Shown one piece after another: positions 1 through 14,763 of a DNA stretch of 64,000 bases. Both the position numbers and the translations under genes were made by a program. The stretch lies in the NCBI GenBank assembly GCA_964017185.1, contig OZ024875.1, forward strand, positions 60,383,043 through 60,447,042, in the 5' to 3' direction. The notes beneath the pieces were generated by a model. The model had not been told where the DNA came from. It saw nothing but the letters and a program-made list of their open reading frames with translations, and did no database searches. The stretch is from Rugalucina vietnamica (Eukaryota > Mollusca > Bivalvia > Lucinida > Lucinidae). Position 1 is the stretch's first letter, and each line of letters starts with the position of its first letter.

Positions 1-590
1 TTTTAAATGGTGAATGCTAGGGTTTTGAAATTTCATATACACATTCCTCATGAAAAAATAGTTGACCCGTATTTTTTTGTATGGCCAAGTTATACCCCTT
101 TTTTGAGTTATGTCCCTTTGAAAACAAAATTTGAAAATCTTGTGAGCAAGATATCTCCAAAAGTGTTAAAGCTAGAGCCTTCATATTTGGTCCACTTGTT
201 GGGGCTGAGAAGTAGATGACCTGATTAACTTTTGAGAACTTTCCATCAAATTTTGACAAAAATACAGAATTTTGAAAATTTTATTGATTTTTCCACTTTT
301 TGGTGAAATTTGAGACCTTTGAATGGTGGATGATAGGGTTTTGAAATTTCATATACAGATTCTTCATGAAAAAAATAGTTGGCCTGTAGTTTTTTCATGT
401 ACGTGTTATGCCCCTTGTTGGAATAATGTCCCTTTGAAAACAAATTTTGAAAATCTTGTGTGCAAGATATCTCAAAACGTATTTGAGCTAGAGCCTTCAT
501 ATTTGGTATACTGGTTGGGGCTGAGAAGAAGATCACCTGATTAACTTTTGGGGACTCTCTGTCAAATTTTGACAAAATTACTCCATTTTT
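1..590. repeat. Tandem repeat of about 316 bp, two units, cut by window edge
   Basis: ATGGTGAATGCTAGGGTTTT at 7 recurs as ATGGTGGATGATAGGGTTTT at 323, and the matching continues through the unit to about 570. An inverted fragment of the same motif (CTAGCATTCACCATTCAA) lies at about 1253-1270. Both strands contain short open frames that look like by-products of the repeat. Confidence 0.8.
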
Positions 591-1540
591 AAATTTTTAC
601 TTCATTTCTAACTTGCCTGCAAAAAAGCTTACATTCTGTTTCTGGATCGAGGTCAAAACAATCACAACCGAATAGCTTCTTCAGGAAATTAAATTTGACT
701 GCATTCGAATGAAATAAATGAATCATACAAACTGCCATTTTACGGACAAGCATACAGTTGGGGGCATAGTGTTTTACAAACACGCATTTCTAGTTCTTAT
801 AAGGTCATCAATATGGCTCTTCATAGCAAAATAAATGATAATAAACATAATGCATTTGTGGTACTTCATACAATGCAGACGAGTGGTGAGAAACGTGTAA
901 ATATCTCCATGTTCTTTTGTTTTATTATTTATTACATGTACTCCCATTTTAAGACATCTTTCAAAAATCAAAGAATGCTATAAGATAGGTAATTTATCTA
1001 GCTTCTTTCACCTTCAGCCGATTTGCTGAAAACATACCCTATGGCACACTTTATATAATTCACTTATTTCATTCATTTTTGCTAAAAATGTCTGTTAACA
1101 ACAGAGAAGACACAAATCAAAACTGCTTTTGTACTGCTTTATGGGTCTCCAGTAGGGAATGGCTGTTCCAGGTAATCCAGGGTAGCGGGGTCAGCGCTCA
1201 AGTTTCCTGGAACTAGCCATGATCAACCATAAGTCTATTTAAAATTTCAAAACACTAGCATTCACCATTCAAGAGTTTCAAAAAAGTGACCAACAGACCC
1301 AGCCAGTCACACCCCCTGCATACACCACCACTGGCATACACCCCGACCAACAAACACCCACCCCAACACACACACAATGACAGACAAGCCAAAGGCAACA
1401 TGCCCTTCCAACTTTACCAAAGTTGGGGGCATAAAAAAGGCACAAAAAGCAACCTTTTGATTGAGAAATATCTCAGATAAATAAATAGACAAATAAAACA
1501 AAAATGTAGATAAGAATACCTTACAAAATGTAAAATAAGA
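591..1540. other. No gene seen
   Basis: Unremarkable AT-rich sequence. It includes a short hairpin around 1155-1222 (AATGGCTGTTCCAGG against CCTGGAACTAGCCAT) and a C/A-rich stretch at 1287-1380. Short open frames here lack any recognisable domain. Confidence 0.4.
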
Positions 1541-1542
1541 TT

Positions 1543-1690
1543 ATTTGGTCCGGCAAAATAGCCTATAAGTCCAATATAGCTATTTTACCGGGTCCAGCAA
1601 AATAGCTCCTTGATGAGGGACTATTTTGCCGGGTCCGGCAAAATAGCTCCTAAGGGCTATTTTGCCGGGTCCGGCAAAATAGCCACTGCC
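1543..1690. repeat. Short palindromic CCGGCAAAATAGC repeats
   Basis: The motif GGCTATTTTGCCGG and its complement CCGGCAAAATAGCC alternate several times, separated by GTCCGG or GGGTCC, so the stretch is a chain of potential hairpins. Confidence 0.75.
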
Positions 1691-1879
1691 AATCACATAA
1701 TATGTTTCATCGTATTCATACATGTAACATTTTTGAATAGTATGTAAAATCAGCTATGCGAGCAATGAAGGTGCTGGCAAGCCTACATGTTTTATGGTCT
1801 GGTCTGTGTCTTCATTGTTGTTGCCTATCTATTTATATCTCGAACTATTTCTTTATATAGTCTCCGGTTTATAGTTATA

Positions 1880-2017
1880 CTCAGTTATCTGGTCGGAAAC
1901 CCAGCAAAAACAACCATGCCATGTTGACACTCAGCCTCAATCAATTAACCTGTATTATTTATTCCTCATGATGCCATGTAATAGTGGACTGAGATGAAAT
2001 AAAGTTATTGTATTGTA
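1880..2017 (+). mobile_element. Possible LINE 3' tail
   Basis: CCATGTAATAGTGGACTGAGATGAAATAAAGTTATTGTATTGTA looks like the end of a LINE 3' UTR with a (TATTG)n tail (positions about 1972-2017). The following DNA transposon sits in this tail. No coding part is visible. Confidence 0.3.
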
Positions 2018-2434
2018 TACACAGATACAAACAATACGTCACAACCCACGTGGTCTACATTATCCAGGTAAGTCAGGTGACTTTCACGTGACTTCTTTCC
2101 ACTTCCGGGTGGCAAAAAAGCGACCCCAGTTCAATGAATGTGTAATGAATTGTAATGTCTTGATGTATTACAAATGTAAAATAATGTCAAAATATTACTT
2201 GTTCATAACAAATTACAATCCCAAATATTTTAGCGCATTAATTGATGTGTGTTTCTAGTTTAGTATTATAAGTATTTAGCGTTTACTTCCCGTGCGGGAT
2301 TAAAAAGGTTTGCATCTCAGTCAATCAAAAGTTTGTTTTTTTATACGGTAGAAATCAGATATCAACATTGAATAATTTCCGTGTTTGAGCCGTGTTTGAA
2401 TCAAGTTTAAGTTTTATGAAAAACGAGTTTTATG

Positions 2435-2476
<42 letters not shown>

Positions 2477-2496
2477 TAAGCCGTTAGAAATTGGGT

Positions 2497-2537
<41 letters not shown>

Positions 2538-3621
2538 AGCACACGATTTAATTATGTCTTGCATGCGGTGAAATAATAAAAACACTAACACTTTTTTCAG
2601 TCCGTGGAATAAATATAATTTATCCACAATATAATAACTTTTTGAAGTGTATCCATTTTTATTTACGACACTGGAATCATTATTATCTTTTTCCAGATCT
2701 AATCCATGCGATATCAACACCTGTTATGACATTTCGACCGACTGAACACACACGCCGGCTGCCCCGGGGACTCATTAATCCCTTTCATTCATATAGTACC
2801 CCAAGATTGTGTCATTTCTTTGAAGAGGGTGTAATAAATAATAATTAAAGAAGCCGACTATCATGATTATGGGCATCGTAATTTGAGGTGTCATAAAACT
2901 GTCTTCAGTAGCTGAAACCGCGTTTCTTTCAAATTGATTATGATCATCAATATGTGTATAGCCTTTGAATAGTTATTATTTAAACTGGACTTAGTTATAT
3001 TTCAATTTGATTATTCAAATATAATTAATTAATTGATATATTCTTAAGAATGAAAAAGATGGAGAAAAAGGAGCAAAAATTCTTCATAAAAAGCGCTAAG
3101 ATAAACGCACTTTTATTGATGTAAGGCTCGGTACAAACAAGGTCGGAAAAAGGAACAAGAACTAATTATTTATTTAATTGTTTATTACCTATTTTTATTT
3201 ATTTATTTTTTTTTATTTATTTATTTTTCCATTATGAATGAATTTTTTAGTCTGATTGCAGACGTGGCCGCATAATGGCGCAAATTGTTATTTAATTATG
3301 TCATATCTAATTAAGTAATACATATTTTCGTTCGCGCGCGGATCCAACATCGTTTGCCCAAGGTGTGAGGAATTAAATTCTTTATAAAAGAGCCAAAGGC
3401 AAAAAAATATTTGTAATTTTGTATTTAAGTGTCATCGTTGTTCCCTGATTGGGATGGCGGCACACATTTTACTTTAAATTAAACTCGGTAATGTATGTAA
3501 ACAACATTGAACCGGAAATGTTTTTGCCACCCGGAAGTGAAAGTTTTAACCACAATGCAACGCGCACTACGTCATCGAGGTCAAGGTCAAATAATGTAAA
3601 CAATAATATTGTACCTGTCTA
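2018..3621 (+). mobile_element. 1.6-kb non-autonomous DNA transposon, copy 1
   Basis: Terminal inverted repeats read CACAGATACAA and GACAGGTACAA. Subterminally both ends share CACTTCCGGGTGGCAAAAA in inverted orientation. It is nearly identical to the inverted copy at 29646-31415. Inside are poly(A) (2435-2474) and (CT)n (2499-2534). Flanks read TATTGTATA on the left and TATTGTA on the right, consistent with a short target duplication inside a TATTG-rich target. Open frames of 60-80 codons near each end are shared by both copies but show no domain. Confidence 0.8.
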
Positions 3622-3626
3622 TTGTA

Positions 3627-4490
3627 GCATTTAAAAATGCAGACAAGAAAAAAATGCAACAGCCAGCTGATGGTAGACCACCAAATTAAATCTAAGTTTG
3701 GGGTGATAAACCTACTTTATTCACTGAAATAAGCAATTCAGCTTGATTGATTATTGTCTATAATCGGTAATTGTCACATACTAATCTTTTGTTCCCAGCT
3801 CTGATGAGTCAAAGTCATCTGTGGATGCTGTATCCATGTTCACAAACACGTGTGGTAAGTACTACACACTTTTGACAGCCTGGTTCTCTTGATTTGGTGA
3901 TTTCCATTCTAACTATGCAGTGAGACGAGAACCAGCTCTGTGTAAATTTCCCGGTAGACTGTGTCTCGAATTTTACATTTTCATTTACCGTTTCAGTTGT
4001 TGCACTTGCGAAACCCGACCGTGACGTGTATTGATCACATGATTACTGCGCCATTTCTGTTCGCGAGGGTGGACCAATTTTGATGTTACTTCTGAAAGAT
4101 TTTATGAAAAAAGCATAGAAGGTGAATTGGATTTTGTTTAGTTTATGAATGATTTGAAGAATGATCTTAATTTGCTTTTGTCTGAGTCCAAAATCACCCG
4201 AAGTTTTTGATCTAAATGTGTAAAAATGGTTTTGTTGATTTTTTTCCTGTTTCATTTTTGTCTATTTTTTGACCTGCTGATGTCACTTTCATTTGCACTT
4301 ATAAAATTGTTTTTTCTCAATAGAATTTTGCCCTTTAATCATAACACACAAAATACTGTTCTGTTTTCTAGATGTTTTGTGACAGACATTGATGTCAATA
4401 ACTGAGTTCAGTTTTTGACTCTTGGACACACTTGACTTCTACACACAGGTCACATGTTTTGATAAACTAAAAAAAATCTGTATCTGGATG
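3627..4490. other. No gene seen
   Basis: AT-rich sequence with no repeat or domain I recognise. Confidence 0.4.
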
Positions 4491-4676
4491 ATGGTTGGAC
4501 CCACGGCCGTAGACAAAGGTGCGACTGGTGCGACTTGGTCGCACCAATATTGACAGTTGGTACGACAAGTCACACCAATATATTTGAACGAAATATGACG
4601 TTATATACTATGTTTTCCATTTTGACGTGAAAATTCAATGCATTTTCGATGTTTTTAGTGGAAATGTACATTAGAA

Positions 4677-4845
4677 TGGGGATAACAATATTCAAATTTT
4701 TCATTTGGGGCGGTATATCGTCGTATATACGGTCGGAAATCATATTTTACGGCTCCGCTGACGCGTCGCCGTAAAACAAAATCTCCGACCGTATATCCGA
4801 CGATATACCGCCCCTAATGAAAAAATTGAATACAGTTATCCCCTA
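4677..4845. mobile_element. Foldback MITE, 170 bp
   Basis: Starts GGGGATAAC and ends GTTATCCCC. The arms match through GGGGCGGTATATCG and CGATATACCGCCCC to a centre near 4757 that is rich in CG (ACGCGTCGCCG). Almost the whole element can fold on itself. Confidence 0.75.
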
Positions 4846-5302
4846 ATTAAATGCCAAACATTAGTGACATTTCAACATTTATGAGCAGGAAAAAAATTTA
4901 GTCTGCTGAGTTGAGCATGAAAAACAGTTTATCGCCCTGGGGCTTGTTAGTTTGCTTTGTCTTTAAATAGAAAATAGATATCCTCTAGTTAGCCCCTATG
5001 ACTGGATAGATTTGCTTGAACTACAAATTCTACTCCCACTGACTGGCCTTAAAAGCCAAGAAACAGCGAGGGGCGTCTGGCCAACTGATTATTCTTTCAT
5101 CTCATGTTAAGTCGTCCAAAACACATTAGAATTAGGTTTGTGAAGACATATTACTTGACGAAGATCACCCTGTATACCATCGGATGCAACCAAAGTCTGA
5201 CAGCGCACATTGATGCAACGGTTTACGGCGTTGACAATATCAAACATGCATTTGATATGGATAGCATGCGCAAGCAAAAATACGGTACAATAAAGAACGC
5301 TG

Positions 5303-5869
5303 AGGCCATCCTTAAAAAATTGTTTGTATGCAATTGCCTACCCGGGGTTTGAAGGTGTGGGTAGTTAGGTCGGATTTTTTTTTTTTTTGGTCACGTGGAA
5401 ATATTGCAGTATATATTTTGTTTAATATACATACATGTAATAATGAAACACAAGTCATTTTTTAACATTTCAACTTCTCATTTATAGATTTTGTTTGTAT
5501 TATTGTTTTATGCATAATGTGTGAAGCGCTTTTGAACGTATGTACATATGATAAAGGTGCTACATAAATTTGGTATAATAATAATAATAATAATAATAAT
5601 AATGTAATTAACCAACTCAGTGCTCAAGTCCAACAGGAATTTTAATCAATTTTTTTAAACAGAGCCTATAAAAGTTAACTGAAATTTATTATATTACTAT
5701 AATACTAAATCGCCCTTAGCCGCGTTGCAAAGTGAAGATTCATTTAAAAAAAAAAAAATAAATAAATAAAAAAAAAAACCTCCAGAAAACCCAATAAAAT
5801 TTTTTGGGTAGGAGGAAAAATAGTGGGTAGGTAGGCAATTGCAAACAAACAAAATTTTATTTTAGGCCT
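5303..5869. mobile_element. TIR element, short relative of the 40-42 kb element
   Basis: The left end AGGCC...TTGTTTGTATGCAATTGCC and right end GGCAATTGCAAACAAACAA...TAGGCC are inverted repeats. The same terminal design (AGGCC plus TTTGTTTGTCC) bounds 39967-42032. It includes (AAT)n at 5577-5602. Confidence 0.6.
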
Positions 5870-6604
5870 GATAAGAATACAGAACACACGTGAGCGATGT
5901 GTGACCGAGTGTTGCCAACATGAAAAAGTCCATGTAGTACCTTCGAATAAGTATAGCGACATAGCATGCACGAATTTCATTACAATATCACGTCTGTCAG
6001 CCTTGGATCCAAATACATTTAATCAGTTTCGTTAGAAGCCCACATGAGTGAAAAATTGTTGATCGGGACAGTAAGCAACAACCAAACCAAACTATATAAT
6101 GGCGCTACCACTGGTAAAACCAATACAAAAAAGGCACATGGAAGGCCCGTGGGGTGCCACAATAAAATACCGTAGCCTATCACAAGCACCCAGGCCACCT
6201 GTGGACACTGTTCATGAGAAAAGCTGAGAATCGTCAGGAGATTACTGTAGAAATGTGAATCTGCGGGGATATTTTGCAGTGAAACTCCGGGATCTCGTGT
6301 TGTTTTAATGTGTAAGTTGATCATGATGGCAAAGGATACAGAAAATATACATTGAAGAGAACGCTTTCGCAGGAACTACAAATATTTAGTGCATCTATAG
6401 GTGTGAAAATATTTTGATGTCTATCGAAAATTTTGCAGATATAGAGCGACCCATTTAACAGGTGTAGGCCTACTATTTTACGTCCTATCAAGGCATAAAT
6501 GCAAAAATAATCATAATTCTCCTTATGAAATGGCCTATTTCAGCCGAGCAAAAACCACCCGGAAAATGCACCAGATGCCACCAAATTGCACCATTTTTTC
6601 AAAA

Positions 6605-6640
6605 ATTTCCGGGGGGGGGGGGGGGGGGGGGGGGGGGCAT
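6605..6640. repeat. Poly(G) run
   Basis: About 30 consecutive G, a likely site of length error and of G-quadruplex formation. Confidence 0.85.
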
Positions 6641-7504
6641 GCCCCCGGACCCCCCGTAGCCAGCTTTGCGCCTTTGGCGCTCGCATTCGCACCTTCGGTG
6701 CTCCAAAATTGGTCGCACCAATATGAAATCCGTTGCTACGGGCCTGGGACCAATTCTGTTACTTTAACCGCGGATGTGCGCATTTGTTGATTAATCACAT
6801 ACTAAGACAGCTGTTTTAAAGCTGTTGACTGTCTCTGCGCGTATGTGGTTGTTGGACAATGTGATTGAAAAACTTAAACTTTTGACTTCGTGAAGCAGTA
6901 TTGTACTTACACACTTAAATTTATGAGTAACTTACAGGTACCAGACTGTTGTCTAAGCAGTATTGCTTGTAGTGGGCTATATATAAGGAAATAAGATATA
7001 GCCAATGCTTTAAAACATGTATTATCATTTGGCAAATCCATCTTTTTCAAAACTTACATGCGTCAGCTGTGAAAATGAATGTTTAATACCTGTGTATATC
7101 ATTTTAACAAAATGAACCATTGGGTGTGATAATTTCATTTTGACAGCTGACTAGTCAGACTAAACTTTGACATGATCCACTATCCTAGATCCTATGAATC
7201 AGACAGCTGATTGAGGCCTAGTAAATGGCAGTCAGTGTGACGTCTTTGTCCTGTCGCTTTTAATTCAAGAAACAATACTCTTTTCTTGTAATAAATTACA
7301 TTCTGAAATAAGGTTTTCCACCATCTTGGAAAGTTATTATGGCACAACCTCATTGGCAGTTTGTGACATTTCCAGTACACCAAGTTACATTTGACTGTTT
7401 TTGGACAGTTGTACTTGAATAAATCACTTGCAATACATGCTTTTGCTCATGATTCTTTTCTTACATGACCTCCAAATGGGGGATTAATTATTACATAACA
7501 GGGA

Positions 7505-7715
7505 ATTGTGGTGGTAGATAGTTGGATTCCAAATCGAAAGGTATATGATTTGAATGCCACAGGTGCCTGGTTGTGTCCTTGGGCAAGACACATTAACTCC
7601 ACATACCGGTAGTACTGGTTAATAGCCAGGAAGCAGTAGCCCGACCCAACATGACTGAAAAATTGTTGACTAAGATGTTAAACCACAAATTGATTTAATC
7701 AAACAAACAAAATTA
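7505..7715 (+). mobile_element. SINE-like repeat with CCTTGGGCAAGACAC core
   Basis: The core TGTCCTTGGGCAAGACAC, the block AACATGACTGAAAAATTGTTGAC and the tail TTTAATCAAACAAACAAA recur in part at 19290-19425 and 27875-28030. The order of parts resembles a tRNA-derived SINE; the head is degenerate. Confidence 0.55.
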
Positions 7716-7881
7716 TTACACAATAGTTTGCTGCTATCTCTGATTGATTTCTAATGTATACTGATTACATAAACGATGAAAAAAATGATTGTGTAAGTTC
7801 CTAAATGTGTGATAGACTGGTAACCAGACCAGATTTACTTGGTAAGGTTCTCATTGGGTAGAGTAACTTCAGTCTATTTAC

Positions 7882-8395
7882 CAGTACCTTAATTAATTTT
7901 TTAGCCTATAGGGTATTTACGCACCCCTCTTTCATTCAGTTGCGTATCTGGAATTTTAATTGGGTAAGTTCAATTCTGTTACGCACTCTATTTTCAATCA
8001 ATTGGGTAAAATGGAAAACAATTTGGTAAAAATGATGTTCGAGGTGTACTTTCCTTATTTTCTTCTACTTTCGCTTTTGCATAGCATAAAATAAAAGGGA
8101 AACATTGATTGGTTGAGAGAATTAACTAAAATCGCAGTCAACCAACGAAAAAACAGAAAAGAAATGGCTTCCAATCGATCGATTTGCGCATGTCCATTGA
8201 CATTTTTGTTTAATGTAGACGGCGTAAGCCGTTGTGCGGCGCACACCGATAAAAACCGGTACGCAATTGATTTTTCCGGTATTGCGTATCGGCGATTTCT
8301 TTTGCGTTTTCTTACGCTACCAGATCGTTATTAATTGCGTTTTTTCATATTTTAATTGGTTAATTACGCAAATACGCAGCCTAATTAAGGTACTG
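7882..8395. mobile_element. TIR element, 514 bp
   Basis: Ends CAGTACCTTAATTA and TAATTAAGGTACTG are a 14-bp perfect inverted repeat, extended by imperfect matching around TTACGCA. ATTTAC flanks both ends (7876-7881 and 8396-8401) as a probable 6-bp target duplication. An internal open frame from ATGGCTTCC at about 8164 shows no domain. Confidence 0.75.
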
Positions 8396-8482
8396 ATTTA
8401 CTGGCAGCCAGTGGCTCTCAGTGGCCATTCAATCTTCTAGTTGCTCAAGGCACCGTATTTGTAAACTTTGTGTACTTCAACA

Positions 8483-8990
8483 TGTCACTGCAGCCAAAAT
8501 AATGCTCTGACAGGCTGTACACTCAATCTTGATTTAAAGTCTGTGTTGCATCTACTAACTGTCAACAGAACTGCTGTTTGTCATATTTAGATTTAGAAGA
8601 TTTATTTTTTTGCTTGTGGGTTAATGTCCCAGTCAGCAATGTTTTGAGTCACGATCGGATGGAGAATCCTTTATTTTTGCTTGTCAACAGTGTCGTGGGG
8701 CTGGCAGCCTGGCAGTACTATTTTTAAAGCCTTTGGTACAGCTGGGCCACTGAGCCTCTGAGTCTGACACAAAGCTATTCAATCAATCCAGTATCTTCTT
8801 TTTTGATCATGACTAAAGTAAAAAAAATGTTGACAGGGACATAAACACACAAAGTCATAAGTGAAGAAGTAAAGCTTCTAAATATGAGAAACACAGCTGC
8901 AGTTCTCATTTGTTCTGTTTGTAGTATGAGGCAGCACAGATTTAAAATCAAGATTGAGATGTTAGAGCATTATTTTTGGCTGCAGTGACA
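8483..8990. mobile_element. TIR element with long arms, 508 bp
   Basis: The left arm TGTCACTGCAGCCAAAATAA and onward through CTCAATCTTGATTTAAA is matched in reverse at the right end (TTTAAAATCAAGATTGAG to TTTTTGGCTGCAGTGACA). The arms are about 75 bp or more with scattered differences. No frame seen. Confidence 0.75.
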
Positions 8991-9230
8991 AATTTTGAAT
9001 GTAATCGTTAAAGAAATGACTAACAAAAGTTTGTAAAGTCAGCCATTGGCATTGTTGGATTAGAATTTTTATTTGCCAATAGCCTAGGTTAAATCAGATA
9101 AGCTGTGAAACATGGAATCTTTTTGTTGTCATGACTATTTTTTGTATGCTGTAATTGTATGCATGTACATGTACAACATGAAGCTGGAGACTGAACTTGA
9201 AGTAACTACATGTAGTCTGTTTTACTTTAG

Positions 9231-9256
9231 AGGACTCCTCCAAGATCTGGTGAATA
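9231..9256 (+). other. Rab7: Rab7 5' UTR exon segment
   Basis: A pyrimidine-rich acceptor ends with AG at 9229-9230, 26 bases before the Rab7 ATG. This implies that the first coding exon is preceded by an intron and that the promoter lies further upstream, within 1-9 kb; I could not locate it. Confidence 0.5.
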
Positions 9257-11893
<2,637 letters not shown>

Positions 11894-13042
11894 TGTGATA
11901 TTGAACTTCATTATATTATATGGATGAAATAGATAAAAAATCATGAGCAGCGGCAAGATTTAAAGGTCCTGAGTTTATCGGGGAAAGAGGTTTTATCATT
12001 GAAAGAAGTTTTATAAGCTATGAATCACACGTTTGAAGTTGTAAAAGTATGCCAAACATAAGACATAATTACTGGGTTTTATGAGTATAGCTGATGTAAC
12101 ACTCCTCCTTAATAGTCTGAGGATCTTTGAAACTATTTTTCGCTCAAGTATTGTTCCACTTATTTTCATACGTTGAAGTAGAAAAATAAAATCAACAGAT
12201 AAAGTGCATTTTGAAACGTATTACTGCATTATTCTTCTGTCAAGTCATAGCATGATGGGCACTGGGACATAAAATCGCACAAATAGCCCCCACAAGGTTT
12301 CAGTGTAGCAACTGTAATACATGTATGCACTTTATCTATTATTTTGAAAACATACAGTGCGCTGTAGACGGATATGGAAAAAGGTCATACACAGTTAAAG
12401 AATGATGTAAACCATGCTGGAATTGAATATTGTTACAAATATCAAACAGGGTGTTACAAATGACATATTACATCAGACACATTCATTCAGGCAAGCTTTT
12501 TTTATGTAGCTTTAATGGCTTTGAAGTGGTCACACTTTTGGTTTTACCTTCAAAAGCCTTGCTTCTCTGGTTTAGGCATGTAAAAAAGAACACTTTTAAA
12601 ATTATGCATTGGGGATGACTTAAATATGGTGTTAAACATTTTCTTGATAAAAATATGTATTGTAGATGCTCATTTGAGGCATCATGTAGATTAAAAGATC
12701 ATTAATCATGTCATGAGCACCCACATCATATGTTTTTAGTGAGAACTTGGAAATATCTTTATTGTCCTCAAGTGTACATCTTGATCTGCTCGATTACATT
12801 TCACCTCTTCAATTCAACAACACAAAAATACCTCTCACTAATTGCTTCTACCATCTGTCATTCCAGGTACTACATACATGTACTAATAACTATGTATATA
12901 TTCTAACAGCACACCTTAAACTGCCCCATTCATTTGAATTAAATTATAAAGTGCTTCTGCTTTGAATATAACATGACCTTTGTATTACTTAAAATAGCTT
13001 TGTGAAGAAATATTCTATCCCTTGCTGTATGACTGATACATG
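11894..13042. other. Rab7 3' flank, no further gene seen
   Basis: Contains the Rab7 3' UTR and then AT-rich sequence with no domain-bearing frame and no repeat I recognise. Confidence 0.45.
12185..12190 (+). terminator. Rab7 polyadenylation signal candidate
   Basis: AATAAA about 290 bases after the Rab7 stop codon, in AT-rich 3' sequence; the first canonical hexamer I see downstream of the gene. Confidence 0.45.
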
Positions 13043-13293
13043 TGAGCCATGTCATGAGAAAACCAAAAAGTGGTTTTAGAACAGGTCTGACACAAACTGA
13101 GCTGCACGAGCACAGATGATGGCTAGAGGCTTTTTGTTTTTGGATTTAGAAAGTAGAAGAACTGTACTATCTGTGTAGTGAAAACAAAGGTGCTGATCAT
13201 CTTTGCAGTTACTGACACTGATCAGCTGCGAAGCTGATATGTGCCTTTGCTTTTGCATATGCAAAATGTTGGTTTTCTCATGACATGGCTCAT
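13043..13293 (+). mobile_element. GAGCCGCC foldback MITE, copy 2 (orientation A)
   Basis: Begins TGAGCCATGTCATGAGAAAA and ends TTTTCTCATGACATGGCTCA, so the termini are still a strong inverted repeat. The central palindrome is decayed. Confidence 0.8.
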
Positions 13294-14126
13294 GTGCACA
13301 CTAAGCTTGACAATGGCAGACTGTTCATATCAGAGAGTGATGACAATAAGGCATGTTTACATAAGATTAATAGCGACAAGATCTCTTTTTCCTCAACTTT
13401 AAATTACTTTAAGGGTATTCAACCATTTTCATTGATAGAAAATTGGCAAATTGTGATTGTATTTTATGTATACTGTACAATGTTCTTGTGAGATGTCATG
13501 ATTTGTTACATTTGTATATTTTAGGAGAACCATCCCTCCGGTTTGATTGATTTAGTGCTGGTTCAGACAATTTCGATAAAACCAGCAATATACTCTTAGG
13601 CAAGTATGTGTATATGCTAGTGTTATAAACAGTTTTAGGACAGATAGAATAAAAATATATGATTTGTAAGTGACAGGTTTATTAGAGATTTGTGGTGTTC
13701 TGCTAAACTCCCTTGTGGAACCAAATTTTATTTTCATAGAGAAAACTTGAAAAAAGAGGTGAAAATAGAAAATTAAACCCCCAGTAATGTTAATCTCTTT
13801 CGGCAGAACCCTTATTACTCCGCTGAAAATACAAAGAATGAATTCAAAATTGAATCTGAGAAGATTTGAGGCATTGGGAATGATTTAACCTGCCTGACAG
13901 TTGTACAAATTTTGTGGTGTCAGAGTGTACCATTTTAGATAATTCCAGTACATGTTTTATGTATTTGTATTTATTTTGTACAATTTTAATTTTGTTGTTA
14001 AATGATACATTGTATCATCTTTGTAAATAATGAAATTGAACCATTACATAACAAAACACCAAAATGGCTAGTTCAGATTAAAGTGTATGTTAAGCTAGTC
14101 TGGCTTCTTACATGTATGCACCCTAT
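13294..14126. other. No gene seen
   Basis: AT-rich intergenic sequence without a repeat or domain I recognise. Confidence 0.4.
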
Positions 14127-14376
14127 GTACCAGTGATGCAACCAGATTTCTTACTGCGTGGATTGATGCAACATCACTCAACGTGATGAAATGGAGTGTG
14201 GTGATTGGAAGTTGGATTGATAGGGCAACAATCTACAGTGAGACAATGAACTCTTTACTGTATATTGTTGCCAAATTGACCTGGCTTTGATCAATCACCA
14301 CACTTCGTTTTGTCATGTGTTGTGTATTGTTTCGACAATCTGAGGCTGTTACACATCTGGTTGCATCACAGGTATA
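14127..14376. mobile_element. MITE, GTGATGCAACCAGAT family, copy 1
   Basis: The ends ACCAGTGATGCAACCAGAT and ATCTGGTTGCATCACAGGT are inverted repeats; inner segments (GGAGTGTGGTGATTGGAAG against CAATCACCACACTTC) also pair. A diverged relative lies at 26209-26478. Confidence 0.75.
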
Positions 14377-14523
14377 TCGGTTGAGATAGCTTAGGTAAGG
14401 CTTTCAACACAGTAGTGAAAATTGATTAGCTGAATGCTGAGGCTTATCTGAGCAGGTCTTCACTGTGTGAAGAGAGGCATATTAGCTTGACCAGACGTAC
14501 AGCTGGACGGTAGCATGTCTTAT

Positions 14524-14763
14524 TTGAGTTGCCGCATGGGAAAACCAACAATCTGCATAGGCAAAAACTAAGGAACAGATCAGCTTCACAGTAAATGCAA
14601 AGCTGATCAGCGCCTTTGTTTTCACTACACGGATAGTACAATTCCTCTACTTTCTAAATCCAAAATTTCCAGCCTCTAACCATCTTCTGCGACTGTACAG
14701 CCCGGTTTGTGTCGGAACTGGTTGAAACCCAAATTGTTGGTTTTCTCATGCACAGGCTCATTT
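14524..14763 (-). mobile_element. GAGCCGCC foldback MITE, copy 3 (orientation B)
   Basis: Starts TTGAGTTGCCGCATGGGAAA and ends TTGGTTTTCTCATGCACAGG. The internal order is reversed relative to copies 1 and 2. The central palindrome is partly decayed. Confidence 0.8.

Larger units (their letters stand above)
4491..6752. mobile_element. Candidate hAT-like element, composite
   Basis: Left end CACGGCCGTAG and right end CTACGGGCCTG are inverted relatives, flanked on both sides by GGACC. Both ends carry GGTCGCACCAATAT in opposite orientation (4538 and 6710). The right part has the G-run and CATGCCCCCGGACCCCCC motif common in marine invertebrate elements. No transposase frame is seen. Three other repeats lie inside (4677-4845, 5303-5869 and a 4850-4945 fragment). 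Confidence 0.45.

Noticed and set aside
6019-6324. 101-codon minus frame with hydrophobic stretches
   Set aside because: It lies in transposon debris, with no family resemblance, no splice context and biased composition; it may be chance.
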